Origin: Prauserella endophytica
GTDB taxonomy: Bacteria; Actinomycetota; Actinomycetes; Mycobacteriales; Pseudonocardiaceae
DNA length: 64,000 nt
Reading direction: 5' to 3'
Assembly (NCBI RefSeq): GCF_005146945.1
Contig: NZ_SWMS01000024.1
Coordinates: 36,962-100,961, forward strand
A program made the position numbers and the translations under genes. Numbering within the stretch: the first letter of the stretch is position 1; every line of letters starts with the position of its first letter. Under the pieces are notes generated by a model. It was not told where the DNA came from, ran no database searches, and saw only the letters and a list, made by a program, of their open reading frames with translations. This document shows positions 53,931 to 63,000 of this stretch, in pieces.

Positions 53931-55094
53931 GTGGCCGAGCGGTTCGGCTTCTACCAGAACGAGATCTACCTGCAGGGCTACGGCGGGACGGCGCCCGCGT
54001 TCACGACCGACGCCACCATGCTCGAGGACTCGGCCGCGAAGGTCATGGCACCGGAGCCGTTCTGGTACGTGGCCGGTGCCGCGGGCTCCGGCGCGACCAA
54101 CCGGGCCAACCGGGAGGCGTTCGACCGCTGGAAGATCGTGCCGAGGATGCTGACGGGCGCCACCGAGCGCGACCTTTCGACCACCGTGCTCGGCACGCCG
54201 ATGCCGGCGCCGGTGCTGCTCGCGCCCGTGGGCGTCCAGTCGATCGTGCATCCCGACGCGGAACGCGCCACCGCGAGGGCCGCATCCGGGCTCGGGCTGC
54301 CCGTGATCCTGTCCACGGCCTCGTCCACGAGCATCGAGGACGTCGCCGCCGCCTCCGGCGAGGGCCCGCGCTGGTTCCAGCTGTACTGGCCGGACGACCC
54401 CGAGGTGTGCGGCAGCATCCTGCGCCGTGCCAAGGAGTCCGGCTACACGGCGCTCGTCGTCACGCTCGACACGTGGACGCTCGCGTGGCGGCCGTGCGAC
54501 CTCGACAGCGGCTACCTGCCGTTCCTCAAGGGCGAGGGGATGGCGGTGGCGCTCACCGACCCGGTGTTCCGCTCGCGGCTCGACCGGGCGCCCGAGGACG
54601 ACCTGCCCTCCGCGGTGCTGCGCTGGATCGGCATGATCACGGGCATCGACCGCGCCTGGGACGCGCTGCCATTCCTGCGCGAGCACTGGGACGGGCCGAT
54701 CGTGCTGAAGGGCATCCAGCACGTCGACGACGCCCGCCGCGCGGTGGACGCCGGGATGGACGGCGTGGTGGTGTCCAACCACGGCGGGCGCCAGGTGGAC
54801 GGGGCGGTGGCCTCGCTCGACGCGCTGCCGGAGATCGTGGCCGCGGTGGGCGACCGCATCGAGGTGCTGTTCGACTCCGGCATCCGCACGGGTGCCGATG
54901 TGCTCAAGGCGCTCGCGCTCGGGGCGAGGGCGGTGTTGCTCGGCAGGCCCTACGTCTACGGGCTCGCGCACGGTGGCGAGGACGGCGTGCGGCACGTGCT
55001 GCGCAGCCTGCTCGCCGACTTCGACCTGACGATGGGGCTTTCCGGGCATCGCCGGGTCGCCGAGCTGAGCGGTTCGGTGCTGCGCAAGGCGTGA
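53931..55094 (+). CDS. Lactate 2-monooxygenase-like FMN alpha-hydroxy-acid oxidase
   Basis: A 387-residue FMN enzyme. FGFYQNEIYLQG at the start matches lactate 2-monooxygenase, and the catalytic segment VVVSNHGGRQVDGAVASLDALPEI carries the His-Gly-Gly-Arg active-site motif. FDSGIRTGADVLKALALGARAVLLGRP binds FMN phosphate. These enzymes oxidise 2-hydroxy acids with O2. GTG 53931 lies 5 nt after GGAGG; an in-frame ATG 15 nt earlier is possible. It is divergent from the MerR gene, 97 nt apart, so it may be its target. Confidence 0.85.
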   Translation: MAERFGFYQNEIYLQGYGGTAPAFTTDATMLEDSAAKVMAPEPFWYVAGAAGSGATNRANREAFDRWKIVPRMLTGATERDLSTTVLGTPMPAPVLLAPVGVQSIVHPDAERATARAASGLGLPVILSTASSTSIEDVAAASGEGPRWFQLYWPDDPEVCGSILRRAKESGYTALVVTLDTWTLAWRPCDLDSGYLPFLKGEGMAVALTDPVFRSRLDRAPEDDLPSAVLRWIGMITGIDRAWDALPFLREHWDGPIVLKGIQHVDDARRAVDAGMDGVVVSNHGGRQVDGAVASLDALPEIVAAVGDRIEVLFDSGIRTGADVLKALALGARAVLLGRPYVYGLAHGGEDGVRHVLRSLLADFDLTMGLSGHRRVAELSGSVLRKA

Positions 55095-55096
55095 GA

Positions 55097-55126
55097 GCGC
55101 GGCGGGCCGGGAAGGACCCGCCGCGC
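55097..55126. terminator. Bidirectional hairpin terminator
   Basis: GCGCGGCGGG (55097-55106) pairs perfectly with CCCGCCGCGC (55117-55126) around a 10-nt loop. It lies 2 nt after the oxidase stop and 14 nt before the end of the convergent GH25 gene, so it serves both. Confidence 0.7.
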
Positions 55127-55140
55127 GCCCACGACCTCAC

Positions 55141-56316
55141 TCAGTCGGTGATGTCGTCGAAGCGGTGCGGCTCGAAGTTGTCCTTGCCCGGGTAGGGGTA
55201 GGTCAGCTTGCGGTGCACCGTCTCCGGCGGCGTCTGCTCGTAGGCCCAGTACTCGGTCTTGTCGTCGTTGGCCCACTTCTCGAAGATCACGACGTGCCCG
55301 GCGGCCCCACCGGTGCCCGGCCCGAGGTTGCCGATGATGTCGCCCTTCTTGAGCTCGTTCTTCTCGATCGGGTGTGACACGTCGGGCAGCGTCACGGTGC
55401 TCAGGCTGGTGTCGAGCCGCCACGCCATCGACACGTAGCCGGAGCAGTCGGTGCGGTAGCCGTCGTGGTAGTTCTCCATGCTGTACGGCACCGGATCGTC
55501 GGACCACTTCTTCGCCCGGTCGATCACCTCGTCGCGCGTGATCGCGGCCGCCGTCCCCACGTCACCGCGCGGGGCGGCCGAGCCCCGCGCCGCCGAGCCC
55601 GCCGCGAGCGCCTTCAGCTCGTCGACGGTGCCGTTGAAGCGGTTGACGTCCACCGGGCCGTCCACGCCGTCGACCGAGCCGGAGTCGCTGTACTGCCAGA
55701 ACGTGTGGGCGTCCCAGCCGCCGATCGAGGACGGCTTGTCCACCCCCCATTCGGCGATCCACAGTGGATTCTCGCTGAACTCCTCGGTGTTGCCCGTGCA
55801 GTCCTTCCAGAAGCTCGGGCTGGTGTAGATGATCCCATCGCGTTTGGTCTGTTCCTTGACCTCGGCGAGGAACGCCTTGATCCAGTCGCGCATCTCGCCC
55901 GCGCTGAGCCCGTAGCAGGCCGAGCCGTCCGGGTTGGCCTCCATGTCCAGCACCGGGGGCAGGGACTTGCCGTCGGCCGAGTAGTTCACGGTCTCCAGGA
56001 ACCGCTGGGCCTGGTCGGCCGCCGCGCCGCTGCCCGGCCTTGCGAAGTGGTACGCGCCGCGGATCAGCCCGGCGTCGGCGGCGCCCTTGTACTGCGTGTC
56101 GAAGTCGGGGCTGGTGAACGACGTGCCGTCGGTGGCGAGCACGAACGCGAACTCCTGCCCGTCCGCCTTGACCGCCTCGAAGTCGACCGTGCCGTTGTGG
56201 TTGGACACGTCGATGCCGGGCGCGTCCTCAGCCGCCTGCGCGCCCGGCACGCCGAGCACGCCGACCAGCACGGCCGCCGCGGAGCCGAGCGCGAAGATCT
56301 GCTTCTTCCGAGCCAT
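55141..56316 (-). CDS. Secreted GH25 muramidase fused to NlpC/P60-like domain
   Basis: A 391-residue exported protein. Residues 1-28 are a signal peptide (cleavage after AQA). Residues ~33-235 are a GH25 lysozyme domain: GIDVSNHNG with D36, and LDMEA with D124/E126. After an Ala/Gly linker, ~260-391 looks like an NlpC/P60 or amidase-like cysteine peptidase with C291 (DCSGYVSMAW) and H341 (GHVVIF). It could cut both glycan and peptide of peptidoglycan. It shares one base (TGATG) with the upstream M15-like gene. Confidence 0.85.
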   Translation of the reverse strand: MARKKQIFALGSAAAVLVGVLGVPGAQAAEDAPGIDVSNHNGTVDFEAVKADGQEFAFVLATDGTSFTSPDFDTQYKGAADAGLIRGAYHFARPGSGAAADQAQRFLETVNYSADGKSLPPVLDMEANPDGSACYGLSAGEMRDWIKAFLAEVKEQTKRDGIIYTSPSFWKDCTGNTEEFSENPLWIAEWGVDKPSSIGGWDAHTFWQYSDSGSVDGVDGPVDVNRFNGTVDELKALAAGSAARGSAAPRGDVGTAAAITRDEVIDRAKKWSDDPVPYSMENYHDGYRTDCSGYVSMAWRLDTSLSTVTLPDVSHPIEKNELKKGDIIGNLGPGTGGAAGHVVIFEKWANDDKTEYWAYEQTPPETVHRKLTYPYPGKDNFEPHRFDDITD

Positions 56317-56852
56317 CAGGACCCCCAAGCGCAGTGGATGTGTGTGTCGTGGCCCGCGTCGCCCGGCCCCAGCACCTCGGTGGCGCCCAGGTCCTCGCAC
56401 GCCTTCTGGAAGTCGTCGACCTTGCCGTTGCCGGAGCCGACGGCCTCGCCGTCGATGCGGTCGACGTCGAACGCGGTGCCCGCGTAGTGGTAGGAGGTGG
56501 AACTGTGGTCGCCACCCGCGATCGTGGTGACGCGGAACGAGTAGTCCCCGCCGAGCGAGACCATGCCCTCGAGCAGGTTGGTGGACAGCTCGACCTCGGT
56601 GACGCCGACGTCGCTCCACGGGCTCGTTCTGGCCGGGTTGCCCTCCGAGGTGTCGACGACGTTCTGCCTCGCGGTGGACTCCGGGTGGTCGTTGCCGCTC
56701 ACATGGCTGTCCAGCAGCGTGATGCCGTCGTCGGCGAGGATGTCCTTCGCCAGGTCCTGCCGCGAGGCCGCCGCGGCAGGTTCCGCGGCCAGCAAGGGCA
56801 GCACGACGGCGGCCGTGATCGACGCCGCGGTGGTGATCGCTGTCTTGCGCAC
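56316..56852 (-). CDS. Secreted M15-like zinc peptidase
   Basis: A 178-residue exported protein with a signal peptide (cleaved near residue 29, AAAA). H122 and D129 in YHYAGTAFDVD, with H171/H173 in HDTHIHCAW, form the metal site typical of M15-related D,D- or L,D-carboxypeptidases of peptidoglycan. GTG 56852 is chosen because AAGGAGAG lies just upstream; longer frames lack a signal. With the GH25 protein it makes a two-enzyme wall-lytic set, and the site at 56907-56935 lies in its upstream region. Confidence 0.72.
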   Translation of the reverse strand: MRKTAITTAASITAAVVLPLLAAEPAAAASRQDLAKDILADDGITLLDSHVSGNDHPESTARQNVVDTSEGNPARTSPWSDVGVTEVELSTNLLEGMVSLGGDYSFRVTTIAGGDHSSTSYHYAGTAFDVDRIDGEAVGSGNGKVDDFQKACEDLGATEVLGPGDAGHDTHIHCAWGS

Positions 56853-56906
56853 GCTTCTCTCCTTTCTCTGTCGCGGTGTGCCGGCGATCACCAGAGAAGG
56901 GGCGGG

Positions 56907-56935
56907 CGCTAAACGAAACCTAAAGCTTCCTTAAA
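56907..56935 (-). promoter_or_regulatory. Three 11-bp-spaced heptamers, SARP/AfsR-type binding site
   Basis: On the minus strand TTTAAGG (56935-56929), TTTAGGT (56924-56918) and TTTAGCG (56913-56907) begin exactly 11 nt apart, so they lie on one face of the helix. Tandem heptamers at 11-bp spacing are the known target layout of SARP/BTAD regulators. The site lies between the AfsR-like gene and the wall-hydrolase operon, 55 nt before its GTG. Confidence 0.65.
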
Positions 56936-56943
56936 GACGCTGG

Positions 56944-59919
56944 TCAGGCCGTTGCCGCCGCGGCGAGCGCGGAGAGGGCGTTGCGCTCGCACCGGCGGTA
57001 GCCGAGCCGGGCGAAGATGCCGGCCGCGGCGCGCAGTGCGGCGATCGCGGCGTCGCCGTCCCCGTGCCGTGCCCACAGCCTCCCGAGCCCGAGCAGGGCG
57101 TAGCCCTGCCCACGCCAGTCGTCGAGCGCCTGGAACACCTGCCTGCACGCGGCGAGGCTCAGCTCCGCGCGCTCCGGCAGCTCCTGGTCGGCGTACAGCT
57201 CGCCAAGGGAGTACAGGACGTATGCGCGGGCGTGCCGGTGTCCCAGCTCCGTGAACAGCTCGCACGCGCGCGTGAGCGAGCGTTCCGCGTCGGCGAGGCG
57301 CCCGGTGGCGCGGTCCAGCTCGCCGAGCGAGCGCAGCACGTGGGCCTCCCAGTGCACGTCGGCGTGCTCGCGGGAGATCTCCAGCGCCGTCGCCAGCCGT
57401 GCCCGTGCCTGCTCGTGCTCCCCGCGCCAGCGCAGCACGTCGGCGAGCCGCTTCTCGGCGCGCGCGACCCCGCGCAGCGAGCCGAGCGACTCGGCGACCT
57501 GACGGCTGTTGGTGAAGCAGTCCTCGGCGGCGGTGAGGTCGCCGATGTCGGCAAGCAACGAGCCGAGCTGGTCCAGCGCGTCGGCCCGGCACTGGCGGTC
57601 CCCGCACAGTTGCGCGAGCAGCAGCGCCCTGCGCAGGTCCTCACGGGCCCGGTCGAGCCTGCCGCGTTCGATGTCGACGTCGGCGCGTGCGGTGAGCACC
57701 CGCGCGAGCCCTCGGTCGTCGCCGAGTTCCTCGAACGCGGCGCTCGCCAGCGCGTAGTAGCGCGCGGCGACCCCGGCGCGCCCGCTCTCCCAGCGCAGGT
57801 CGCCCAGTGCGCACAGGCTCATCGCCTCGGCCCCGCGGTCACCCGTGCGGCGTGCGGCGAGCAGTCCGAGCACGGCGACGTCGCGCACGCCCGGGTCGTC
57901 CGGGCGGCGCTCGGCCAGCCCCGCGAAGGCGTCGGCCAGCAGCCACGTGTGCCGCCACCAGCCGGTGCGGTAGGTCCAGCGGGTCAGCGCGACGAGGTTG
58001 CCGCTCTCCTCGTGCCGCCAGCCGCCCGGATCGGCCTGCACCGCTCGCTCGGTGGCCGAGCTCGCGGGAGCGGGCGGCGCGGCGGGCGGGAACCGGCTGG
58101 CCCTCAGCTTGTCGTGCGCGCGGCCCGCCAGCGCGAGGTAGCCGTGCACGAGCCGTTCCATCGCCTCGCCGATCCCGGGCTCCTCCTGCTCGGCGGCGAA
58201 CGCGGCGATGAGGTCGTGCAGCCGGTAGCGCACGAGTCCGGCCGCATCGCGCCCGCAGACCTGCAGCAGCTGCGCGTCGACGAGCCCCTCGCAGACGTCC
58301 CTTGCGGTGTCGGCCGGGCAGTCGAGCAGTGTCGCGACCGTCCAGCGCGTGCAGGTCGGCAGCCCGGCGTGGCCGAGCAGGCGCAACGCCCGCCGCTGCG
58401 GTTGCGGGCACTCGGCGTAGCTCACGTCCACCGTCGCGCGCACGTCGAGGTCGCCCGCGCGCAGCTCTCCGAGCCCGCGATGCCGGTCGGCCACCCTCGC
58501 CACCAGGTCGGCGATCGGCTCGTGAGCGTGGGCGGCGAGCTTCGCGCCGACGATCCGCACGGCCAGCGGCAGCCCGCCGCAGAGCCGCACCAGCTCTCGC
58601 GCCCCGGCGGGTTCCGCGTCGAGGCGTTCCCGTCCGGCCAGCGCGGCGAGCAGGTCGAGCGCCTCGGGCTCGGTCAGCTCGGGCAGCTCAACGGTTCGCG
58701 CGCCCTCGAGCCCGAGCAGGCGCCTGCGGCTGGTCACCAGCACGGCGCAGCCGCTGCCGCCGGGCAGCAGCGCGCGTACCTGCTGCTCGTCGCGCGCGCC
58801 ATCGACGAGCACGAGCACCCGCGAGGACGCCGTGCGGGTGCGCCACAGGTGCTGACGGTCGAGCAGCGCCGACGGCAGTTCGTCGTCGGTGACCCCGAGC
58901 GCGTGCAGGAACTGCCCGAGCACCTCGGTCGCGCTGCCGTCACCCGCCACGAGCTGTGCGTCGGGGAACCGCTCGCGCAGCTCGTGGGCGGCGTGCACGG
59001 CGAGCGCGCTCTTGCCGAGCCCGCCCTGTCCGCACAGCACGAGCACCCTCGGCGCGCTCGCGGGTTCGGTGAGCGCGCGCTCGATCTCGGCGAGAACCTC
59101 CGCGCGGCCGGTGAAGTCGGCGATGTCGGGTGGCAGTTGTGCGGGCGCGACCCTCGGCCGTTTCGGCCTGCCCGCCGTGACCCGGGGGCGGAGCCCGGCG
59201 ACGGCGTCGAACAGCCTGCGACCCGGCCGGACACCGAGCTCCGCGGCCAGCGCGGTCCGGGTCCGCTCGAACACCGCGAACGCCTCGCCCTGACGGCCGG
59301 CAGCGGCGAGCGCGGTGACGAGGTGTGCGGCGAGCGCCTCGTTGGTCGGCTCGGCGGCCACCTGCCCGCGCAGCTCCGCGATCACCTCGCGGTGCCCGCC
59401 GAGAGCGAGGTCCAGCGCGACGCGCTGCTCCAGCACGGCCGCGCGCTGCTCGTCCAGCCAGGTCGCGTGCGCGCTCACGACGGCGCCGCCGGTCACGTCG
59501 TGGAGTGCGGGGGCCCGCCACAGCTGCAGCGCCTCCCGCAGTGCGTGCGCTGCGCCCTTCGGATCGCGTTCCCCGGCGAGCCGGTGCCCGCGTTCGGCCA
59601 GCGCGAGGAAGCGGGCCTGGTCGAGTGCGTCGTCGGGCACCTCGAGCCGGTAGCCGCCCCGGTAGGTGCGCAGCACCTGGCGCGGGTCGCGAGCGGGAAC
59701 GCCAGGGGCGAGGAGCTTGCGCAGCCCGGACACGCACATCTGCACCATCACGGTGGCGGAGTCGGGCGCGCAGTCCGGCCACAGCTCGTCGACGAGCGTG
59801 CTCGTGGGCACCGCCTCGTTGGCCTGGATCAGCAGGGTGGCCAGCACGGTGCGGTGCTGGCCGGGCGACACCGTCTCGCCGTCGACCGTCAGCGGCCCGA
59901 GAACGCCGTAGCGGATCAC
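56944..59919 (-). CDS. AfsR-like SARP regulator with NB-ARC ATPase and TPR domains
   Basis: A 991-residue regulator, nearly the length of Streptomyces AfsR. Domains are an OmpR-type winged helix (about 1-92), a BTAD (about 95-240), an NB-ARC ATPase from ~265 with P-loop GQGGLGKS (297-304) and VLVLVDGAR, then a winged helix and C-terminal TPRs (ADALDQLGSLLADIGDLTAAEDCF and five similar repeats). ATP binding and TPR contacts should control DNA binding. GTG 59919 is the start; longer frames have no ribosome site. It ends 9 nt before the heptamer site. Confidence 0.9.
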   Translation of the reverse strand: MIRYGVLGPLTVDGETVSPGQHRTVLATLLIQANEAVPTSTLVDELWPDCAPDSATVMVQMCVSGLRKLLAPGVPARDPRQVLRTYRGGYRLEVPDDALDQARFLALAERGHRLAGERDPKGAAHALREALQLWRAPALHDVTGGAVVSAHATWLDEQRAAVLEQRVALDLALGGHREVIAELRGQVAAEPTNEALAAHLVTALAAAGRQGEAFAVFERTRTALAAELGVRPGRRLFDAVAGLRPRVTAGRPKRPRVAPAQLPPDIADFTGRAEVLAEIERALTEPASAPRVLVLCGQGGLGKSALAVHAAHELRERFPDAQLVAGDGSATEVLGQFLHALGVTDDELPSALLDRQHLWRTRTASSRVLVLVDGARDEQQVRALLPGGSGCAVLVTSRRRLLGLEGARTVELPELTEPEALDLLAALAGRERLDAEPAGARELVRLCGGLPLAVRIVGAKLAAHAHEPIADLVARVADRHRGLGELRAGDLDVRATVDVSYAECPQPQRRALRLLGHAGLPTCTRWTVATLLDCPADTARDVCEGLVDAQLLQVCGRDAAGLVRYRLHDLIAAFAAEQEEPGIGEAMERLVHGYLALAGRAHDKLRASRFPPAAPPAPASSATERAVQADPGGWRHEESGNLVALTRWTYRTGWWRHTWLLADAFAGLAERRPDDPGVRDVAVLGLLAARRTGDRGAEAMSLCALGDLRWESGRAGVAARYYALASAAFEELGDDRGLARVLTARADVDIERGRLDRAREDLRRALLLAQLCGDRQCRADALDQLGSLLADIGDLTAAEDCFTNSRQVAESLGSLRGVARAEKRLADVLRWRGEHEQARARLATALEISREHADVHWEAHVLRSLGELDRATGRLADAERSLTRACELFTELGHRHARAYVLYSLGELYADQELPERAELSLAACRQVFQALDDWRGQGYALLGLGRLWARHGDGDAAIAALRAAAGIFARLGYRRCERNALSALAAAATA

Positions 59920-60013
59920 GTGGCCCCCAGCGTCGGTTTTCCGTGATCTTCCGCATCGAGCGTGTCCCAGCGGGCCGGTGCCCGCAACACTTGCCGTTAA
60001 GCTGGGACGCGGT

Positions 60014-63000
60014 ATGTCCACACGATCCCCCCTCGATGAGCTGCGATCCCGGCTGCCCGGACTCATGCTGCGCGACGAGCACCGGCTCCGCCGCCGGATC
60101 GACGGCGCCCGCAAGGCGCGTGACCGCGACGCGGTCGCCGCGCGGATCGCCGCCGACATCGACACCGCCGAGCAGCGGATCCAGCGGCGGCGGGCGGTGG
60201 TGCCGAAGATCGAGTACCCGGCCGAGCTGCCGGTCAGCCAGCGCAAGGACGACCTCGCCGAGGTGATCCGCGACCACCAGGTGGTGATCGTCGCGGGGGA
60301 GACGGGCTCCGGCAAGACCACGCAGCTGCCCAAGGTGTGCCTCGAGCTCGGGCTCGGCGTGCGCGGGCAGATCGGGCACACCCAGCCAAGGCGCCTCGCC
60401 GCGCGCACCGTCGCCGAGCGCATCGCGAGCGAGCTGAGCACCGAGCCGGGCACCGTCGTCGGCTACAAGGTGCGCTTCACCGACACCTCCGGCGACGACA
60501 CGCTCGTCAAGCTGATGACCGACGGCATCCTGCTCGCCGAGATCCAGCAGGACCGGATGCTGCGGCAGTACGACACGATCATCATCGACGAGGCTCACGA
60601 GCGCAGCCTCAACATCGACTTCCTGCTCGGCTACCTCAAGCAGCTGCTGCCTCGCAGGCCCGAGCTGAAGGTGATCATCACCTCGGCCACGATCGACCCC
60701 GAGCGGTTCTCGCGCCACTTCGACGACGCGCCCGTGGTGGAGGTGTCGGGCCGGACCTATCCCGTCGAGGTGCGGTACCGGCCGGTGGTCGACCCCGACG
60801 ACCCGGACGGCGACCCCGACCGCGACCAGGTGCAGGCGATCGTCGACGCGGCGCGCGAGCTGATGGCGGAGGGGCCGGGTGACATCCTCGTGTTCCTCTC
60901 CGGGGAGCGCGAGATCCGCGACACGAACGAGGCGCTGACGGCGTTGCGGCTGCCCGACACCGAGATCCTGCCGTTGTACGCACGCCTGTCTGCCGCCGAC
61001 CAGCACCGGGTGTTCCAGCGGCATCGCGGGCGCCGGATCGTGCTCGCCACGAACGTCGCCGAGACGTCGCTGACGGTGCCGGGCATCAAGTACGTGATCG
61101 ACCCGGGCACCGCGCGCATCTCCCGCTACAGCCACCGCACCAAGGTGCAGCGGCTGCCGATCGAGCCGGTGTCGCAGGCCTCGGCCAACCAGCGCAAGGG
61201 CCGCTGTGGACGGACCTCCGACGGCATCTGCATCCGGCTCTACTCCGAGGACGACTTCGAGTCGCGGCCCGAGTTCACCGATCCGGAGATCCTGCGCACC
61301 AACCTCGCATCGGTGATCCTGCAGATGACCTCGCTCGGGCTCGGCGACATCGCGGCGTTCCCGTTCGTGGAGCCGCCGGACCGCCGTCAGGTGACCGCGG
61401 GTGTGCAGCTGCTGCAGGAGCTCGGTGCGCTCGACACGGCGGCGGGCAGGCTCACCCAGATCGGCCGCCAGCTCGCCCAGCTGCCCGTGGACCCGCGCAT
61501 GGGCAGGATGATCGTGGAGGCGGCGAAGAACGGCTGCGTGCGTGAGGTCATGATCATCGCCGCCGGTCTGTCCATCCAGGACCCGAGGGAGCGGCCCGCC
61601 GAGCAGCAGCAGGCGGCGACCCAGCAGCACGCGCGCTTCGCCGACCCGAACTCGGATTTCCTGTCCTACCTCAAGCTCTGGGAGTACCTGCGCGAGCAGC
61701 AGAAGACGCTGTCCAACAACCAGTTCCGCAAGCGCTGCCGCGCCGAGTTCCTGAACTACCTGCGCGTGCGGGAGTGGCAGGACATCTACAGCCAGCTGCG
61801 CCAGCTCGCCAAGCAGCTCGACATCACGCTCAACAGCGTTCCGGGCGACCCGCAGCACATTCACACGTCGCTGCTGGCCGGGCTGCTCTCGCATGTCGGG
61901 CTCAAGGACCCGGCGAAGGGCGACTACCTCGGCGCGCGCGGCACGCGGTTCTCGGTGTTCCCCGGCTCGGCGCTGTTCAAGAAGCAGCCGCGGTGGGTGG
62001 CCTCCGCCGAGCTGGTGGAGACGTCGAAGCTGTGGGCCCGCGTCAACGCGCGGGTGGAGCCTGAGTGGATCGAGCCGCTCGCGCAGCACCTGGTGAAGCG
62101 CAACTACTCGGAGCCGCACTGGGAGCGCAAGCAGGGTGCGGTGATGGCCAACGAGCGCGTGACGCTGTACGGCATCCCGCTTGTCGCGGGCCGAAAGGTG
62201 AACTACGGCCGCATCGACCCTGAGCTGTCGCGCGAGCTGTTCATCCGGCACGCCCTCGTGGAGGGCGACTGGGACACCGACCACCGCTTCTTCCGCGACA
62301 ACCTGGCCCTGCTCGACGAGGTCGAGGACCTGGAGAACCGGGCTCGGCGGCGCGACATCCTCGTCGACGACGAGACGCTGTTCGCCTTCTACGACGAGCG
62401 CGTTGGCGCCGAGGTGGTGTCGGCGCGGCACTTCGACACGTGGTGGAAGAAGACGCGCCGGGAGCAGCCGGATCTGCTCAACTTCGAGAAGGCCATGCTC
62501 ATCAACGACTCCGCGGACGCGGTGAGTGAGGCCGACTACCCGGACACGTGGACTCAGGGACAGCTGAGCTTCGCGCTGACCTACCAGTTCGAGCCGGGTG
62601 CCGACGCCGACGGTGTGACCGTCCACATTCCACTCCCGGTGCTGAACCAGGTGAGCGCGGACGGTTTCGACTGGCAGGTGCCGGGGCTGCGTGAGGAGCT
62701 GGTGACCGCGCTCATCAAGTCGCTGCCGAAGGCGTTGCGGCGCAACTTCGTGCCCGCCCCGGACACGGCGCGCGCGGTGCTGTCGAGAGTGGACCCGTCT
62801 CAGGGGCCGCTGCTGGACGTGCTCGCCCGCGAGCTGGAGGCACTGCGGGGTGTGGCCGTGCCGATCGACGCGTGGCAGCCGGAGGCGATCCCGCCGCACC
62901 TGCGCATCACCTTCCGCGTCGTCGACGAGCGCAGGCGCAAGCTCGCCGAGGGCAAGGACCTGGAGGCGCTGCGCGACCGCCTCGGCGACCGGCTGCGTAA

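Noticed and set aside
55141..56852. Prophage endolysin module
   Set aside because: Both proteins have signal peptides, there is no holin or other phage gene nearby, and composition matches the neighbours.
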